Assembly: GCA_003508835.1 (NCBI GenBank) | Contig: PUFA01000081.1 | Span: 2,542,001 to 2,606,000, forward strand | Direction: 5' to 3' | Origin: Eonycteris spelaea | Taxonomy: Eukaryota > Chordata > Mammalia > Chiroptera > Pteropodidae | DNA: 64,000 nt | Shown here: positions 36,051 to 50,430 of the stretch, piece after piece | Numbering within the stretch: position 1 is the stretch's first letter | How the letters are laid out: each line of letters starts with the position of its first letter | Program-made: the position numbers and the translations under genes | Notes under the pieces: model-generated | The model's input: only the letters and a program-made list of their open reading frames with translations | What the model was told of the DNA's origin: nothing | The model's database searches: none

Positions 36051-38499
36051 CACCCGTTTCATGGATGGCACAACCGAGGTTCTGGGCGTGACTATCGTCA
36101 AAGCACCGCAGACTGTTGCCTAGCTGGGAACCTCTGAGAAAACTGTGTGGACAGGTGGCTGGATGAGGATGAGGAGGGAGAGGCACAGAAACCTAGAAAA
36201 GTGATGACACGCATTGGCTGTTCTGAGGAAAAACAGAGCAAATAAGGAAAATAAAGACAAGTTTACAGAGAAAAGTAGAAATCTGCAGATGTTGCAGGTG
36301 ATTTCATCTCCCCAGACAGACCTCTCCACACTGTCAATGTATCTTAGAAATTGTTCTGTTGGAGGGCACGATGAGGGTATGCTTTCTGAAAGGGGTGCCG
36401 TGAGGAGATGTCAGAGCAGTCTAGAGCTCAGAACCTCTTTTTTTGCCCTGGGACCAGAATGGGGGGGGGGGTGATCCTAGGCTCCTGATCCAGACTTCAC
36501 CCAAGGTTTGCCAACAACTCTTGGCAGGGCTATGAGCAAGGGCAGGTGGCTGTGCCCAGAGAGAAGTGGTTGGGCCAGTTGGACCAGCAGAGCCTGAGCA
36601 AGGTGTCTGCATAGCCAGCACCCTTCATCCCAGGTCCTCCAGGGGTATGAGAGGCTCTTGGGCACCAGGACACCCTGCTGATCCAAGCCTTCCCCCACAC
36701 TCTGCTCATCAATACCCCTGCCTCTGCTCAGGCTGAGCTTTGCTCCTTCAATGCCTTTCCATCAACCTTTTAGCTATTCAACAAGGCTCCATGACAAAGG
36801 TCCTTCAGGGAGCCTTCCAGATCCCTGCCCCTAGCCAAGGGGGTCCTCTACATCCTATGAGCCCTCCCCTCAACTCAACCCCACCACTATTCACATGGTC
36901 CAGTGCCTCTCCTGAGGCATGACCACATGGCTCCAGAGTGAGAAGAACTAGCAGGCAGCCTCTATGTGAACTGACTGTGTGACATTGAGCAAGCGCCAGT
37001 CTTCTGGGAGCCTCAGTTTCCTCATCGGTAAAATCCCTATCCCTTCAGGCTACTGTGAGGATGACTTGAAATATTGGGTACAGTGGGCCCAGCCCTGTAT
37101 CCAGCACTAGAAACAGGCAGCTGGGCTGTTCATGTCCATCTCCCTCAGACTGCAAGCTCCTTTGGCAGAGGCACACCTACTTCCCAATGCCCAGCAGCTT
37201 CAGTGGGCAGAGGCAGAGATTGGCAAGGAATGAGCCTTCCAAGGGAGCCAAGTCTTACACGCAGGCTACTGCCCACCCTACCACCTTCACATGCCTGAGC
37301 GCTGCCTCTGCCTACAGGCTTCTGTGGGCAGAGGCTGTGGCCAAGATGGTCACAGCAGTTAGGCAGACAGCCAGGCTTCTGGGCAGGTCTGGGCAGCAGG
37401 AATGGCGAGCCCTTGAGACCAGAAAAACAGCCAGTTCCTGGGCTAGCCCCTTAGGGCCTGTGAGCAACAGCAGTCATCCCAAGGTAGTGGAATGTGGTGA
37501 GGAAAAAGGCTGGAATTTCTGGATAGGGGGTAGTATTTGGGTCAAGGACTGGGGTATACAATCTAAGCCTTTGGCAGGCTACATGTGGGACCCTTTACAT
37601 CTAGGCCCTTAGGCTGAGGACTCAGGCCAGCTAAATCCAGCTGCACCAGGCTTCCCCAGGGTGGGGACTCACAGTAAGGTCTCAGCTTTAGGTACAAAGC
37701 CCAGGATCACAGTAGCTACCAGGTATGAGGAAATTTGGGACCCCACTTGCAAAAAAGATGAACTAGACTTTCAACTTGGCCTCAGGTTTCACAACTTGGA
37801 AGCTTGGGAAGTTCATGCGACATCTGTTCTAGCTCCATCATGTTGCAGCTTAATCATTCTCTTCTGTCTTTTGGGATATGTAGTTCCCTGTTTATGGGCC
37901 ACTCCTAGCCTTGGGGCATCTCTTTGGAAGGAAAGCTAGGTTGAAGAGGGAAATTAGGGGAGATGTGAGTGGGTTTGAATGCTGGGCTTTAGGGGCTACA
38001 GTAGGATCATTCTGTGGAAACTGACTTTGGGTACTTGTGTGTGTACCTAAATGCCAGCTGGTATATATGCATGTGTGTGTGGGAGAGGGGGAGTGGTGGG
38101 AGATTGGTAGAAGTGCCCAGGCTTCCCTTCTGTTCCTCAAGCTCCCTACTTCCATACCAATTACGTGAAGCCACTAGAATCTAGAGGAGAAGGCCCCAAG
38201 GAAGCCTCCACCACAGCCACTGTGGGGTGTGCATGGCACAGCCATGGCACAAAGGAAGCAAAATGAACTTTACTTCCCTCAAGCAGAAGCTTTTTTCCAA
38301 GAGAAAAGTAGTGGGGAGAAAGAATTCCCAGCCCCAGGGCTAACCCACGCAGGCCTGCACTTTGCAGCCTTCTGCCCATCCCCGTGTTCAACCTCCTACA
38401 CATGAATGGTCACTACCCCAGCCAGGCCCCAGGTCCTTGTAGAAGCTTTTATAGGTCTTTGTCCCCTGGTGCCTCAGTCCCCATTCTGACTTCTTCATT

Positions 38500-38960
38500 C
38501 ATTTGTCCCCACTGCCGCCACCCTGGCCTGGCCCACTGGTGTCTTTTGTCTGGCCATCTGCAGTCTCTTCTACTCAGGACCACACTTCCCCACCCCTACC
38601 TTCCCTTCACAGCAGCCACACAGTCCTCCTAAAATGCCAAAGACTAATCACTCCCATCCCTGAAGCTGGGTCTCTCAGGATAAAGGATAAAGTCCCAACA
38701 TGGCCATCAGGCCCAGTATGGCTTAGCCCCGCCCTTGAAAGTCCCCCAGCTCCAGGGAGAGGAACTCCTTTCAATTTCTGATAAACAACATCTTTCAATT
38801 TCTCACCTCTCAGCCTTTGCCCATGCTGTTCCTTTCGATTGGAGTATCATGCCTAGCTAACTCCTTCTCAGTCTTCAGGTAGGTCCTAGCTTAGTTTCCA
38901 CCTCCTCTAGGAAGCCTTCCTTCACCCTTTGTACCAGGTTAGGTAGATCTCAGGGCAGAC
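38500..38960 (+). repeat. L2 LINE fragment
   Basis: Typical L2 segments appear in order: GATAAAGTCCCAACATGGCC, GTATGGCTTAGCCCCGCCC, CTCAGCCTTTGCCCATGCTG and CCTCTAGGAAGCCTTCCTTC. No coding potential. Confidence 0.75.
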
Positions 38961-41900
38961 TGTACCCTCTATCCCTGGGGAACAATAGTGCCCAGGCCCA
39001 AGACTTGGTGGTCCTTCTGCCTCCTCACCTATCCCTGTCCAGCTGCCAAGCCCCAGCCTGATGCCTCACTTCAGCTCCCAGGTCTCTGAAGAAGAGAAAA
39101 GAAGGTGACCAGGAAGAAGTGAGGGCCAGGGACAACCAGGGGGCCTCAGGATACCTCCTGTAGCCCTGCTCCACCTGCCTCACTTGGGAGCTGGCACCAA
39201 CTGTCCCCAAAATCTGCCTCCCCTGGGGCTTCCAGGGCTTGGGTTCCTATTCCCTTTGGCCTCCCCATTGACCCAGGTTCCCTAGCTGAGCTCCAGCTTA
39301 GAGGGAACCCTAGCAGCTGAGGGTAGGCCCAGCATCCTGGGTCTTGTCTGATGGGAGGTAGATATGAGATGAAGCTTCTGGAGAAGTTCTAACCACTGGG
39401 CTGGGGTGAGTCTGAATGCACACAAGTGAGTTTGCATTATGGGTGGGGGCTGTGGCAGAGTGAAGGCTTACATGGGCCCCAGTGAACATGCCTGAAGAAA
39501 TGCTTGGATGGGAACCATGAGGCTGAAGTCTCATCTTGTCATGCCTCTGACTTGTTGCAGGACCCTGGCAGGCCCCTGCCCCTCCGGGCTTTGACAGCTC
39601 CAGCTACACAAGGGAGGTGACAGAATGGTACATATTAAGCTATCCTAGGATCATAGTTCTTGCCAGGGACAGGCTAAGTTTTTCATTTAATGTTGGGGAC
39701 AACCTGCAAAGTAAGGGCAGGCTCAATTTATAGGTGAGAAAACTGAGACTCAGAGAGGCAAGGCGACTTGCAAGTCAGGTTGCAGGTGCCCAGGTCTGTG
39801 TGAGGCAACAGCCTCCAAGATTTCAGGAGAAAGGCCGGGTGGCTTCAGAGGTAGGGCACCTAGTGATTAAGCCTGGGCCCCAGATTGCAGGGTTCCCCTA
39901 GCAGCTCAGTCTCTCTGGTTGAAGGACCTTGGTTAGGTGCTCAGCTTCTCTGAAACACAATGGAAGGATGATGAGAGACCCAGTTCTACGAGGTCCCAAG
40001 GAGGTCCTAGCCTGAGGGCAGGGGCCTCCTGGGACCATTGGGGGCTGGCCTTCTTGTATGGAACTGAGCCACTCAGCTGTGTGGCCTTGGGCAAGTCATC
40101 TCCCCTCTCTGGCTTCAAATTCCTTGTCTATAAATGGGATTATTTGTAACCCCTCAGAGGCTCAGGGAATGTAGACAAGAGAAATGTCTAGCACAGTGCC
40201 TGGATCAGAGGGAGCTTTCAATAGATTACTGCTCTTTCTGTTATATGATTTTACTGTTTTATTGTCAGGCTGTATTTGGGAATGGGACAAGGAAACTTAC
40301 ATGGCCTGAAGTCCTCTGCATAAAATCTAAACCACAAACATTTTCACCTGACTCTCCATTGAATAGGTAAGAGACTAAGAAAGGTCCCAAGAGGCAAAGC
40401 AACTTGCCCAGGTTATCAGCACAGATTCCAGCAGAGTCAAGAATAGAAATTAATTCATTGTTCCTTCACTCCCGCAATCATTTAATCAGTGCCTACTGTA
40501 ATCTAAGCCCTGTACTAGAGCTAAGGAAGCAGGGAAACCTCCAGTGCAAAGGTACCCCTGGCCTGGGCCAGGAAGGACAAGAAGGAATTCCTTCCTGGGC
40601 AGTGGTGGGAAGGCAGAGAAGGTACTCCAAGCAGAAGGAACAGCCAGAGCTAAGACTCAGAGCTAATGAACTACTATGTCCAAGGCCAATTCTAGGAAAC
40701 AGCGAGATAAGCTTTTGGGGCCAGAACAGGTGGTATACAAGGGACTAGTTGAGGATTCCCATTCTCAGGGGACTTGGATGTCATGCAAAAGCTTGGGCTT
40801 GCATTTGGACCTGTGATGAAGGTAGGAAATGAAGCCTTGGAAAGGGGATTTTTTCAGGCTGAAACTGGAGGGAAAAAGATCAGGAAACTGTAAGAGCAAA
40901 GGCCAGGAGACAGGAATATCTACAACAAGCACCTTTAAATGAGTGGATAAATGAAGACATGGCCTTTATTATCCCTGTTAATGCTACCTGGGTTCCTGGG
41001 GCCAAAAGGGCAGACAGTGCAAAGGTGGAGATGCAGAGCCAGAGGTCTTCACCTGCCCATGTGCTCAGCTTCCTCCTCCAAGGCAGTGTCCAGGGCTGCT
41101 TACAGCTTGCTCCATGAGCACAGGGTTTGCTCACAGGAGAGGGCACACATGGGTGTGAGTCCAGGGAAATTTCACCAATCTCTGCCCTTTTGACCTTTGC
41201 TCTGTGAGCTTGGCGGTTCAGCCCTTTTAACAATGGGCTGCAGGGACCTGACCAGCTGACCAGCAGACTCATGGGTGAGAGCGTGGGTGTGCGTAGGGGG
41301 CTTTTGGACCATCTTGAAGACCCTTTTTTCATTGTAGATTCTGGAACTTTTACCTATAGATCTCTGGGCTCCCTGATGCCATCGTTCTGGCATGTGACCT
41401 TTTTGGGGTCTGTAGGGTTGAGCCTTACACCCTGTACATCTCTGCTTCTTCCCTAGGTGCAAGGTCACTCCCTTAAGGACCATGTCATTTCTTCTTGATC
41501 ATAGACGTGGCTCCCACTCTGTAAGGGCCAGTTAACCTGTAGGCACTCCGTAAAGATTGGCTTTCCCATGGTGGCACCCCTGTGCCCAGAGATGGTGTTT
41601 AATAGCATTTGTCAACTATATGTCTTAGCTTCCCCAGTACCCTGGGCCTCCACAGGCAAAGGCTGGGGAGTACTAGCTCCATGGAAGTCAAGCTGGCTGG
41701 AGTTGGCCTGGGCCTCTGGGCTCCTTGCACTGCACTGCACTGTGGCACTGATAGGTTCTACCTCCAGAAGTCCTTCTAGGGATTCAGAGATACCTAGCTC
41801 TGTCCTGGGAAGTCAGATGCAGTAGGAGGAGACGGGCCCAAAAGAAACAGGAGCAGTAATGCATGATTAAGCAGTTTGAGGGCAAACCCACCCTGTTGTA

Positions 41901-43024
41901 ATGCCTGAGAGTGTCCATGAGCACAGAGGTACATACAGGATTTCCTCACCAACCAGAGTCTGACTTCCAGATTCCCCACACCCGCTTCTTGCTGCTTCAG
42001 GATGGTGAGTTTGGGGTGGGAAGATACCATTACTTCCTTTATCATCACTCTGGCAGGCCCTGACATGAATAAGTGTGCAAGGATATGTGTGTGAATACAT
42101 TCTTGTGTGTGAAGGCCTGGAGTGGGGGCAGCAGGGTGGGAGAGCATGAGTGTCCAAGTGCATTAGGAGGGCAAGAGAAGGGCCAGGTTTGAGCAAACAA
42201 GGGTGCATGGCCTCCAGAGATGGCTCAGGCTCAGGGTTTGCCCTTGAGGCATCCTTACCTCAAGCCACCCCAGTGGAAGTCATGCCAGCATCTTCCCATG
42301 TATGATCAAGTCCTGGGTAGCTGCGAGGAAGAGGGAAGAGAGACAGAGGGGAGAGAAACAGGACAGAGAGCCCACTGTGGGTCTCCTGGGTCCTCCTGCC
42401 AGCTTCGCACTCCAGTTCCACACTGTGTCCAAGAGGCTCTGGAGTGCTCCCAATCAGGTTTCCTGGCTGCCCAGGCTCCCCAGAGGAGCCTCTGCCCCCA
42501 CAGCCTGGCAGAGGTGGGTCTCTGGAGACTATGGGATCCTGAATCCTTGGACCCTGTACTCAGAGGTCAACCTCCTGGGCAGGTCCTCCTTCCCAAAGAA
42601 ATCATCTTTCATCTGTGTTTGGCAGCAGCCAGCCCGTGTGGGGCTGCCCAAGGGCACTGTCTGGGTATCAAAATAAAACCTGACAATTGCTGCCTCCTCC
42701 CAGTGGTGCTGGAAGGTAATTATAGGTGGCCTGAGTTGGCCGGTTCTGCACACAGCCCAGAGCTCGGCAGGCCCAGGGTCCACAGGGCTGCAGAAAGCTC
42801 CTGCCTTCTCCATCTTGTTCTGCCCCAAGCCTTTAGGTTTAGAGTATCTCAGGTTCCCAGCTCCAGGGCCCTCCACCAGCCAACATGCCTACCAATCTTG
42901 GAAGGGGGCCCTTGGGAGTCTGGGTGAAATCTGGATTCTGCAGAGAATGTAGAGAGAGCATGAATTTGGTCTCAGATTAGAATCATAATAAGGACAGTAA
43001 TTCCAGCCCCACATATCAAACGCT

Positions 43025-43260
43025 CACTACCTAGCAGCCTCTGAAAATAACACTTGGTGTTCATTAACTCACACGTTTCCTACAAAGCCCTTACAATGTG
43101 GGTACTATTATTAGCTCCATTTTACTGGGGGAGAAACTGAGCCCAGGGGAACTAAATGGTGTGCCTATTGTCACATGGCTGGGAAGTGGCCAAACTGAGC
43201 CTTACATCTCAGACTGCTAGGAATTCCAGGTCAGTGATCACGGCCACTAGGCCAGGCTTT
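43025..43260 (-). repeat. MIR fragment
   Basis: GGTACTATTATTAGCTCCAT, TTTTACTGGGGGAGAAACTG and GTCACATGGCTGGGAAGTGG fit an antisense MIR. Confidence 0.75.
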
Positions 43261-46200
43261 CCCTAAAGCTACAAGAGCAAGGGTGGGACAGTTGGTAACT
43301 GGCCTGGGTAGAGTTAGGCAAGTGATGGGTGTGAAACATTGGCAACTGGCAGGGGAAGGACAGAGCTTGCTTTCTGGAGGCTTGTTATCCAGTTGTGAAA
43401 GTTCTCACAGACCCAGCCTGTGTGGCCTCCCTTGGTGGGTGTCCAAGGGGCAGTAAGAGACTGGGGAGAGATACAAAGTCTGACTGCCTCCTACAGAAGC
43501 TATGTGAGGGCAGAGGCTCACGCAGGAGCTCCACTCAGGACTCCTCTGTGCCCCTCACACTGACCTGGCCCCAGTGAGGATATCTGAGTCTGCTGGGCAT
43601 AGAAGGTTTGGCCCCAGCCTCCTGCTGCACAAGGATCCACTGCCTGGGCTTTTGCCAAGGTTTATCTGTGGAATTTGCCTTGGAAAACTCCTGGTTCTTG
43701 CTGGCTGATGAGGGCAGAGCTATGGCTGCCCTTGTCCCTGGGCTCTCAGGGTCTTAGTCCACACTACCAGTAGGTTATTATGGGCATCTCACTTATAACT
43801 TGCTGTCTGTCATTCTCTACTATTCTCTTCTATCTATTCCCTTTCTGGCTCTTGCAGATACCATAGTAAAGAGACCACATGTTTATAGTTCTCATCTTCA
43901 CAAACGACAACTCCAAATGACTTGTGCACTGACCTCATTAGTAATCAACAAAGAATCACAAACCTTTATTTAGTCTCTACTCTGTAATGAGAGCTAAGAA
44001 GAGGTGAAAGGAGAGGGTGGCAAATTTGGAGGTGAGCTACTATGCCCACCTCTCTGCTCGTGGCAGATGTTGCTAAGTAATCACAGTACTTTCTGCTGAT
44101 CCTGGAGGGATACAGCTCAGAATCCTTCTCAGCACAGCTCCAGGGGAGCCACTGGCAACCAGCTGGAATTGACGCATCAGTCCAAACTTATTTAACTTCC
44201 CTTCTGTAGCCCACCTCTTGCAGACAATTGAGGTCATGGTCAGGCCAGAGCTTCTTGCATAAAACTGTCCTTGTCCTAGCTCACCTCGCACTGCCTGTGC
44301 CCTGATTTCTTTGTCCTTCTTCTCAGCGCCTGACACAGGATGGGGAGAAGGCAGACAGGATCATCTGTCTTTGTGTCTCAGGTTCCTGTGAGGCCTAAAT
44401 GGCCTGGTTAGAGACTTGGCCCCAAAGTGACACAGCGCCTTTGGATAGAAGGCTTCTGAGCTACTGCATTCGAGTACCTTCCACAGCTGCCTCCATCTGG
44501 GACCTGGGGCATTCCCCAGATGCATGTCTTCTCAGAGCTGCTATAGGGCCTGGGAATCACAGGTCCCCTTGCCCGGCCTCTTGTTCCCCAGGTGCTCACT
44601 CTGCATACCTTCCCAGGTCAAGGTCCTGACTGCTGCCTTACCTTTTACAGCCATTCAAACACATGGATTAGCACCCACTTGTACTAGAACCTCTGAAGGG
44701 TCGAGGGCCTCCCTAAGCAGAAACAGAGGGTCCCTGACTCAAGGAGCTTGAGCAGGAGAAAAAAGAATGTCCTTAGATAGGTTATTGAGAAAGTATTAGA
44801 CTCAGGATCAGATAGGCAAGAGGTCAATCCCAGCCCTGCCACTGGGCCTCAGTTTTCTTATCTGTAAAATAAGGGTGATAGCAATAACACAAGAACATGT
44901 GCCTCACAGACTTATTTGAGGATTAAACAAGATAATTTATTTGTTGAGTGCCTACTGTATGCTAAGCCCCATACTCAGCTCCAGGGATATTATTGCTCTC
45001 TAGGCACTGACAGTCAGAAGGAGAGCAGATAAGTCACCAGGAAATGGTCAGAGTGTGAGCAGAGCCCAGATGGGGAAAGCCTAGGAACTGGGAGAGCCAG
45101 GAGGACTCCTCATCCCAACCAGGAAATCAAAGGCTTCTTGGTGGAGGTGTCTTATAAAGGAAGAGACTGAATTAGCCAGGCTTAGGGGAAAAGATGTTCC
45201 AGACAGAGGAAGCAGCCTGAGCAAAGTTTAGGCAGTGAAGATGGTACATATAAAATTGCCCAGTACTGAGCCTCAGCATTTGTTTAAAAATTACAAGGCA
45301 GAAGGGTCTAGACAGACTGGCCTAGGTACTGGATGTGGGACAGATGAAGTAGGTCGGGTCTGTCCAGGGAGCTGCATTATTTACTGTCCCAGCTATAAAA
45401 TATTTACACAGGCTTCCTGATGATTTATGGTGTTTGCTTTCCTACCTCCGGGCTCCTGGCAGGTAAACCATGTGCCCTGCAGCTCACCCTGGGGAGGAGT
45501 CCTAGAACGCTGGCGCCAAGCACCTAATTGGGCCAGGAGGCAGGCTCTGGTCCAGCAGGCCAGGCCCTTTGGCAGCTCTGAACTCTTCTAATGAGGCACG
45601 AGCCCCTTGGCCTGAAGGGCCCCGCCCCAGCGTCCCCAGGGCAGAGCCGGGAATCCAGGCTGACAGAGGTCCTGGCTGCAGTGAGAGGCAGACCCAGACT
45701 GTAGCCCAGCGTGCACCGGTGCTGCAGTCTTAGGGTGCTGAACATCTCGCCTCCTGTTCTCTCCCCTGTAAAATGGGCTTAACGGAAGCACAATGGGTTT
45801 TTTGTTGTTATTGTTTTTTGTCTTGTTTTGTTTTTGTTTTTGTAGTTTGGTATTTCGAGTAGATTGAAATGACAGAGAGCAAGGTGTGAACTCAGCGACA
45901 GGGAGATTGAAATTCTTAACATGTTTCGTTAAATGTCTGCAAAGTGTTATATTAGGACAACCTGTCAACTCTAGCATACCACAACTCTTATACAGTGATT
46001 CAAAAGTGTTTTATGTGGGAAGTGGGTACATTTTAACCTGCTTGGGTTGAGAGCCAAGAGCCTGAAGAAATGTTAGAAGGGCCTAACCTCAGCCTCCATG
46101 GGAGGGAAACCAATCAGGCCCTCTGCTCGCACCTTTTGGAGTCTTTCTAGAAATCTTTCTTGTACTCCTTCCAGACACCAGCCCAGTTTCCTATTTGTTT

Positions 46201-48654
46201 CTGGAAGGAATAAAGAACAGCCCCGGACAAAGAGAGGGAGGTGGAGTGAGGGGCTCAAGTAACCCCTGACCAGACCAGGTGGTACCTCCTATTCTTCTGA
46301 GTAGGAGCAACCCTTAGCCAGGCAGAAGGTGGAGCCTCCAGGAGCTAGAATCACTCCTGGCCCAAGGAATGGGAAGTCTGGACCTGTGGCTGATGGGCTC
46401 TCAGTCTCATGAAGATTAGGCTACAGGGACACAGGTCTAGGTCCCTCCAGCCTTGGACAGCAGGGTGGACAGGACATCTGCTGGGCAAGGACGATGAAGA
46501 GCAGGCTCCTGAGAGGAGCTTCAAGAGAATTATGGCTTGAATGGGGATGATAAATCAGCCCACACACCCAAGGTCTTCTTCTAGAACCCTCCTAGACCAA
46601 CCTAACCACCCTTTCCATTGAGCAGAAGGGCACACAAGCAGAGAGAAGAGGGATCGGAAGGCCACATAAGATCAGAATCCAGAGAAATTCCTGCCCTTGC
46701 TCTGAGGGTCACAGACCTGTGGACTTTCAGAGAGCACGAGTCCTCAGGGACCAACTGGTCTAACCACCTGTCAATGACACAGAAGAGTACCCATCTTGGG
46801 CCTGTTAGCCTTAAATCATTCTTCACCTTTCCCCTGTTCCGATCTTTGTTTATGGAAGAGGGGCCAACCTTTTTAGGCTGCATTCCCCATACTTCTGTGT
46901 GACTTGTTTTATCCTATGGAGAGCTCTGGAGAGAAGGTGGCAGGAGAAAAAAAAAAACAAGGTTTCCAGCTGTGGCTGTACCTCTTCTATGGCCTCAGAT
47001 CCCCCTGAACAGGCCCAATGAGGTTCCAGCTTCTTCTTCTAGATAACCCAAGTATCAGTCAGTAATATTTTAGTGAGAATCAACTGAGGAGGTTCCTAAA
47101 GTACTGTATTCCCAGACAGCACTCCACAAAAGCATAGGGAAGCTGGCATAGAGGTAGAATTAGGAAGGGGGATATCCAAAGGGAAAGGGGGCTGAGGGAG
47201 CAGAGGATGATGATCCTTTTGATCCCGGACAAGTGGCCTCGCCTCTCTAGGCTTCAGAGTGCACCAGGAAAAGAAAGGTATTTCAAAATGAGGGGAAAGA
47301 AGGTATTTTAAAAAGGAAAGCATTTCACATAGGGGGACTTGAATCTAGAGAATCCATTACACAGGTGTTGAAAAAGTGGAGAAGCTATGGAACGGAAAGG
47401 CAGTCCAGAGTATAGCACCAGCAGGAAGCCGCCTTTCCCCTCAAGCTGAAGGAACAAAGGAGGAGGGAGTGGTATACATGTGCTACGCCTGGAGATCCCC
47501 TTCCCCAGAGCCCAGCAGTCTGGCGGATTTTCCCCACCATGTTTCTCAACCGGGTGTTTGCGGCAGCAACTTCCCCATTGATCGCGCACACTTCCCTCCC
47601 TGGGCCGCAGCTCTGGGGTGCTCAGTAGTCTAGAAAACCTATTGCTTCCTGTGCTCAGCTTGTTTATGCACTGGAAAGGCTGGGGCCTGCACATTGCCCC
47701 TACGGTGCCCAGAAAAAAAGCTGGGGGACTGCTGGGCCCCAACAACGAAGAACTGGAAAGAGAGCTGAGGACTGAGGCCCTCTGAGTAAGTCCCCAGAAG
47801 AAACCCAGGAGGTTGAAATCTCCACCCCACGTCTAGATTCCAAACAGCACCAGGCCAACTCGCAACCAACCAATGGACCCACAAGTCTTTACTAAGGTAC
47901 CATTAAGTCACCTTGGTTTTACCTGACTCCGAATCTGTGAGTGGGTGCTATTACATAACCCCATTCTGCAGATGGGGAAATTGAAGCTCTGAAGGGTTAA
48001 GTTACTTGCCCAGGGTCCCTACATTAAGATTTGGATGATTATTTTACATTATGCCCTCACAGCTCTGAGGTATAGATGAGGAGAACCCTTGGCATTCACC
48101 ATTTCAACATTAGGTGTTTCAAATGTTTGAGAGTGACCACAAAGGTCAAGGATTTTCTGTCACTTGCAGCATGCTGAGGCATGAAATTGAACCCTGCATA
48201 GGTCAAGGCTGGTAGTGGGAAAGTCACTGATCTTGAGGCTTAAATGAAGTGAAACAGGCTGAGTTCTTCTCCAGTACCCTGTGTGAAGGCATGGTGGCTA
48301 TCAGACTCTGGGGTCAGGTTCCCCACCCTCCTCCTGCAGTTGCCTGACCTTGAGCCAGTCCCTATTTCCTCAGCTGTAAGATGAGATATATAATCCTGAC
48401 CTTGAAGGGTTCTTATGAAGACTGCGATCACACATGTAAAGGTCCCAATGCTCCTGGCACACAGTAGGGGCTGTTAGGACAATGACGTTGATCAGGGCCT
48501 TGCATATGATGGCATAATTCAAGGCTACACGACAGGTCATGAGGCCTGAGTCGGTAGGAGCTCCAAGGGCAGGCAGGATGAGCAGGGAAGCTATGAGGAT
48601 CTATACCAATGAGATGTGAAGGTCAGGCAGGCAGAAGGGCTGGGGTGTGTGCTC

Positions 48655-48880
48655 AGGGGCAGTGGCTTTGAAGTCACAAAGACCCGGGTGTAAATGACAG
48701 CTCTGTCTTTTTCTGGTGATATAGCCTTGTGCATGTTACTTCAACAGGGCCTCCTCCCTCTCCTCACCTGTAAAATATGGGGACATCAATGCTCACTTCT
48801 AAAGGTATGTTGATAAGGTTAAATGCAATCATGCGTCTGGTATGTGCCCGGCACTTGCTAAGTGCTTAACATCAGGAGTT
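48655..48880 (+). repeat. MIR element, near full length
   Basis: It runs from GTGGCTTTGAAGTCACAAAG through GTTACTTCAACAGGGCCTCC and CACCTGTAAAATATGGGGAC to GGCACTTGCTAAGTGCTTAA in sense orientation. Confidence 0.8.
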
Positions 48881-49189
48881 ACTATTATATAACACCAGTT
48901 GTTACTGTTATTTTAGTGAGGATTGGACTAGAGCTTCAGGGCATGAGTGGAGGAGAGTGAGAGTTTCCCAGGCCCCAGCAGCCTTGGGCCCACCTGCTTC
49001 CCAATTTGGCCTTCCTTGAGGGAGGTTTCCTTTAGTCCCCATGGAGAGGAGGATTTTCCCCATCACTTCCTGTCAGACTGGATTAGGCAAGTGGCTGAAG
49101 CTTCCTGACCTGTGACACTTCTGGCAATTCCACCTGCCCCTACACGGTGGTTTAGGAAATGGGTCTGGATACCCAGAGGTGAGGAGCTG

Positions 49190-49440
49190 GCTCCCTTACC
49201 CTGGCCTCAGCTCCAGTGTCACTCTGCAGAGGCCCTCCTTGACTACCCTTTTGAAGTGGGCTTCAGGATCACGTTTCTCTGCCTTCCTGACTTCAAGGCA
49301 CTTATCAGAATCTAGAATCATCTTAGCAACTTGGTTATTAGTTTACAGTCTGCCTCTCTTCACTGGGAAGAAAGCTCCTTGAAGCAGTCCTTGTCTGTGA
49401 CCTAGTGCCCAGTTTGGTGCCTAGCACTGAATAGGTACTC
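49190..49440 (+). repeat. L2 LINE 3' end
   Basis: GCCCTCCTTGACTACCCTTT, CACTGGGAAGAAAGCTCCTT and CACTGAATAGGTACTCTGAA match the characteristic L2 3' end. Confidence 0.7.
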
Positions 49441-49859
49441 TGAACAAGTGCCTGGGAGGCAGAAGGTGTATCTTGGTGGAAGGTATAAGAACACTGGACA
49501 CTCAGAAGGCCTGAGTTCCAAGCCCTGCTCTGCCTCACACTCTGCCCCCAACAGCTGCGTGATCCTGGGCCTGAGTCTCCCCATATTTACCACAAAATCT
49601 CTAGGTAGAAGAGCTCTAAGACTCTTTTAGTTTCCAACATTCTATGCCTTTGAGAGATCTCTGCCAAACTGCAACTCTAGGAAGCCTTCTTAGCCACCAC
49701 GCAGCAGGAAGTTGTCATGATAAATGCAACCAGGTCTATTTTGAAATTTGTTCTCTGATTGGCTGTGTCTGAGCCATGAATGACTAAGCCCAGATAATTC
49801 TCCCTTCCCTTGGGGCTGCCTCCCATAGCACATGACTTAGGGCACCCTTAACACAGGAG

Positions 49860-50430
49860 CACATGCACACACAGATTCACACACGGAAGCTCACATCCAC
49901 TCACATGTGCACTCACACAAGCAATCTACACACACACCATCACACCTTTATGTACATACTCGTTTACACTTGCTCACACACATACACCACACAACATAAG
50001 TGAACACTCACACACACAAATATTTACTCACATATTCACACATATACACTCGAATGAACAGTGACGCACATTTGCACTCATACATACTTACACACTCATT
50101 TCCACACAGCCATATGTACACTCACTCGCTCCACTCATGTTCACACATGGACTCATACAATGCTTATGTACTCACACACTCATGCTAGCACATGCTCATG
50201 TAATTTCACCTTATATAAATGCACTACACAGACTCTAAAAGACTTGCTCACACACTCAACCTGCATACACACACTCATAGAAGCACATACACATTCATAC
50301 ATACACACACACACTCGTACCTAACACTCATACGCACACTCACGTTTACTGTTTACACATATTCATTCATGCATAAGTTCAGTCACACACATCTGCACAC
50401 ACACTCACTAGTACACATCACACACCCTTT
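49860..50430. repeat. Degenerate CA/CACTCA-rich block
   Basis: About 570 bp are dominated by CACAC, ACTCAC and ACATAC words without a fixed period. It looks like an old, diverged microsatellite or minisatellite expansion. Apparent reading frames through it are Thr/His-rich artefacts. Confidence 0.8.

Noticed and set aside
42220..42927. Longest intergenic open frame (235 codons, plus strand)
   Set aside because: No recognisable domain, no promoter or CpG island, mixed low-complexity composition, and no splice or conservation evidence; open frames of this length occur by chance in GC-rich DNA.
49860..50430. CRISPR-like or structured tandem array
   Set aside because: No constant repeat with unique spacers; only degenerate CA-type words in a mammalian genome.
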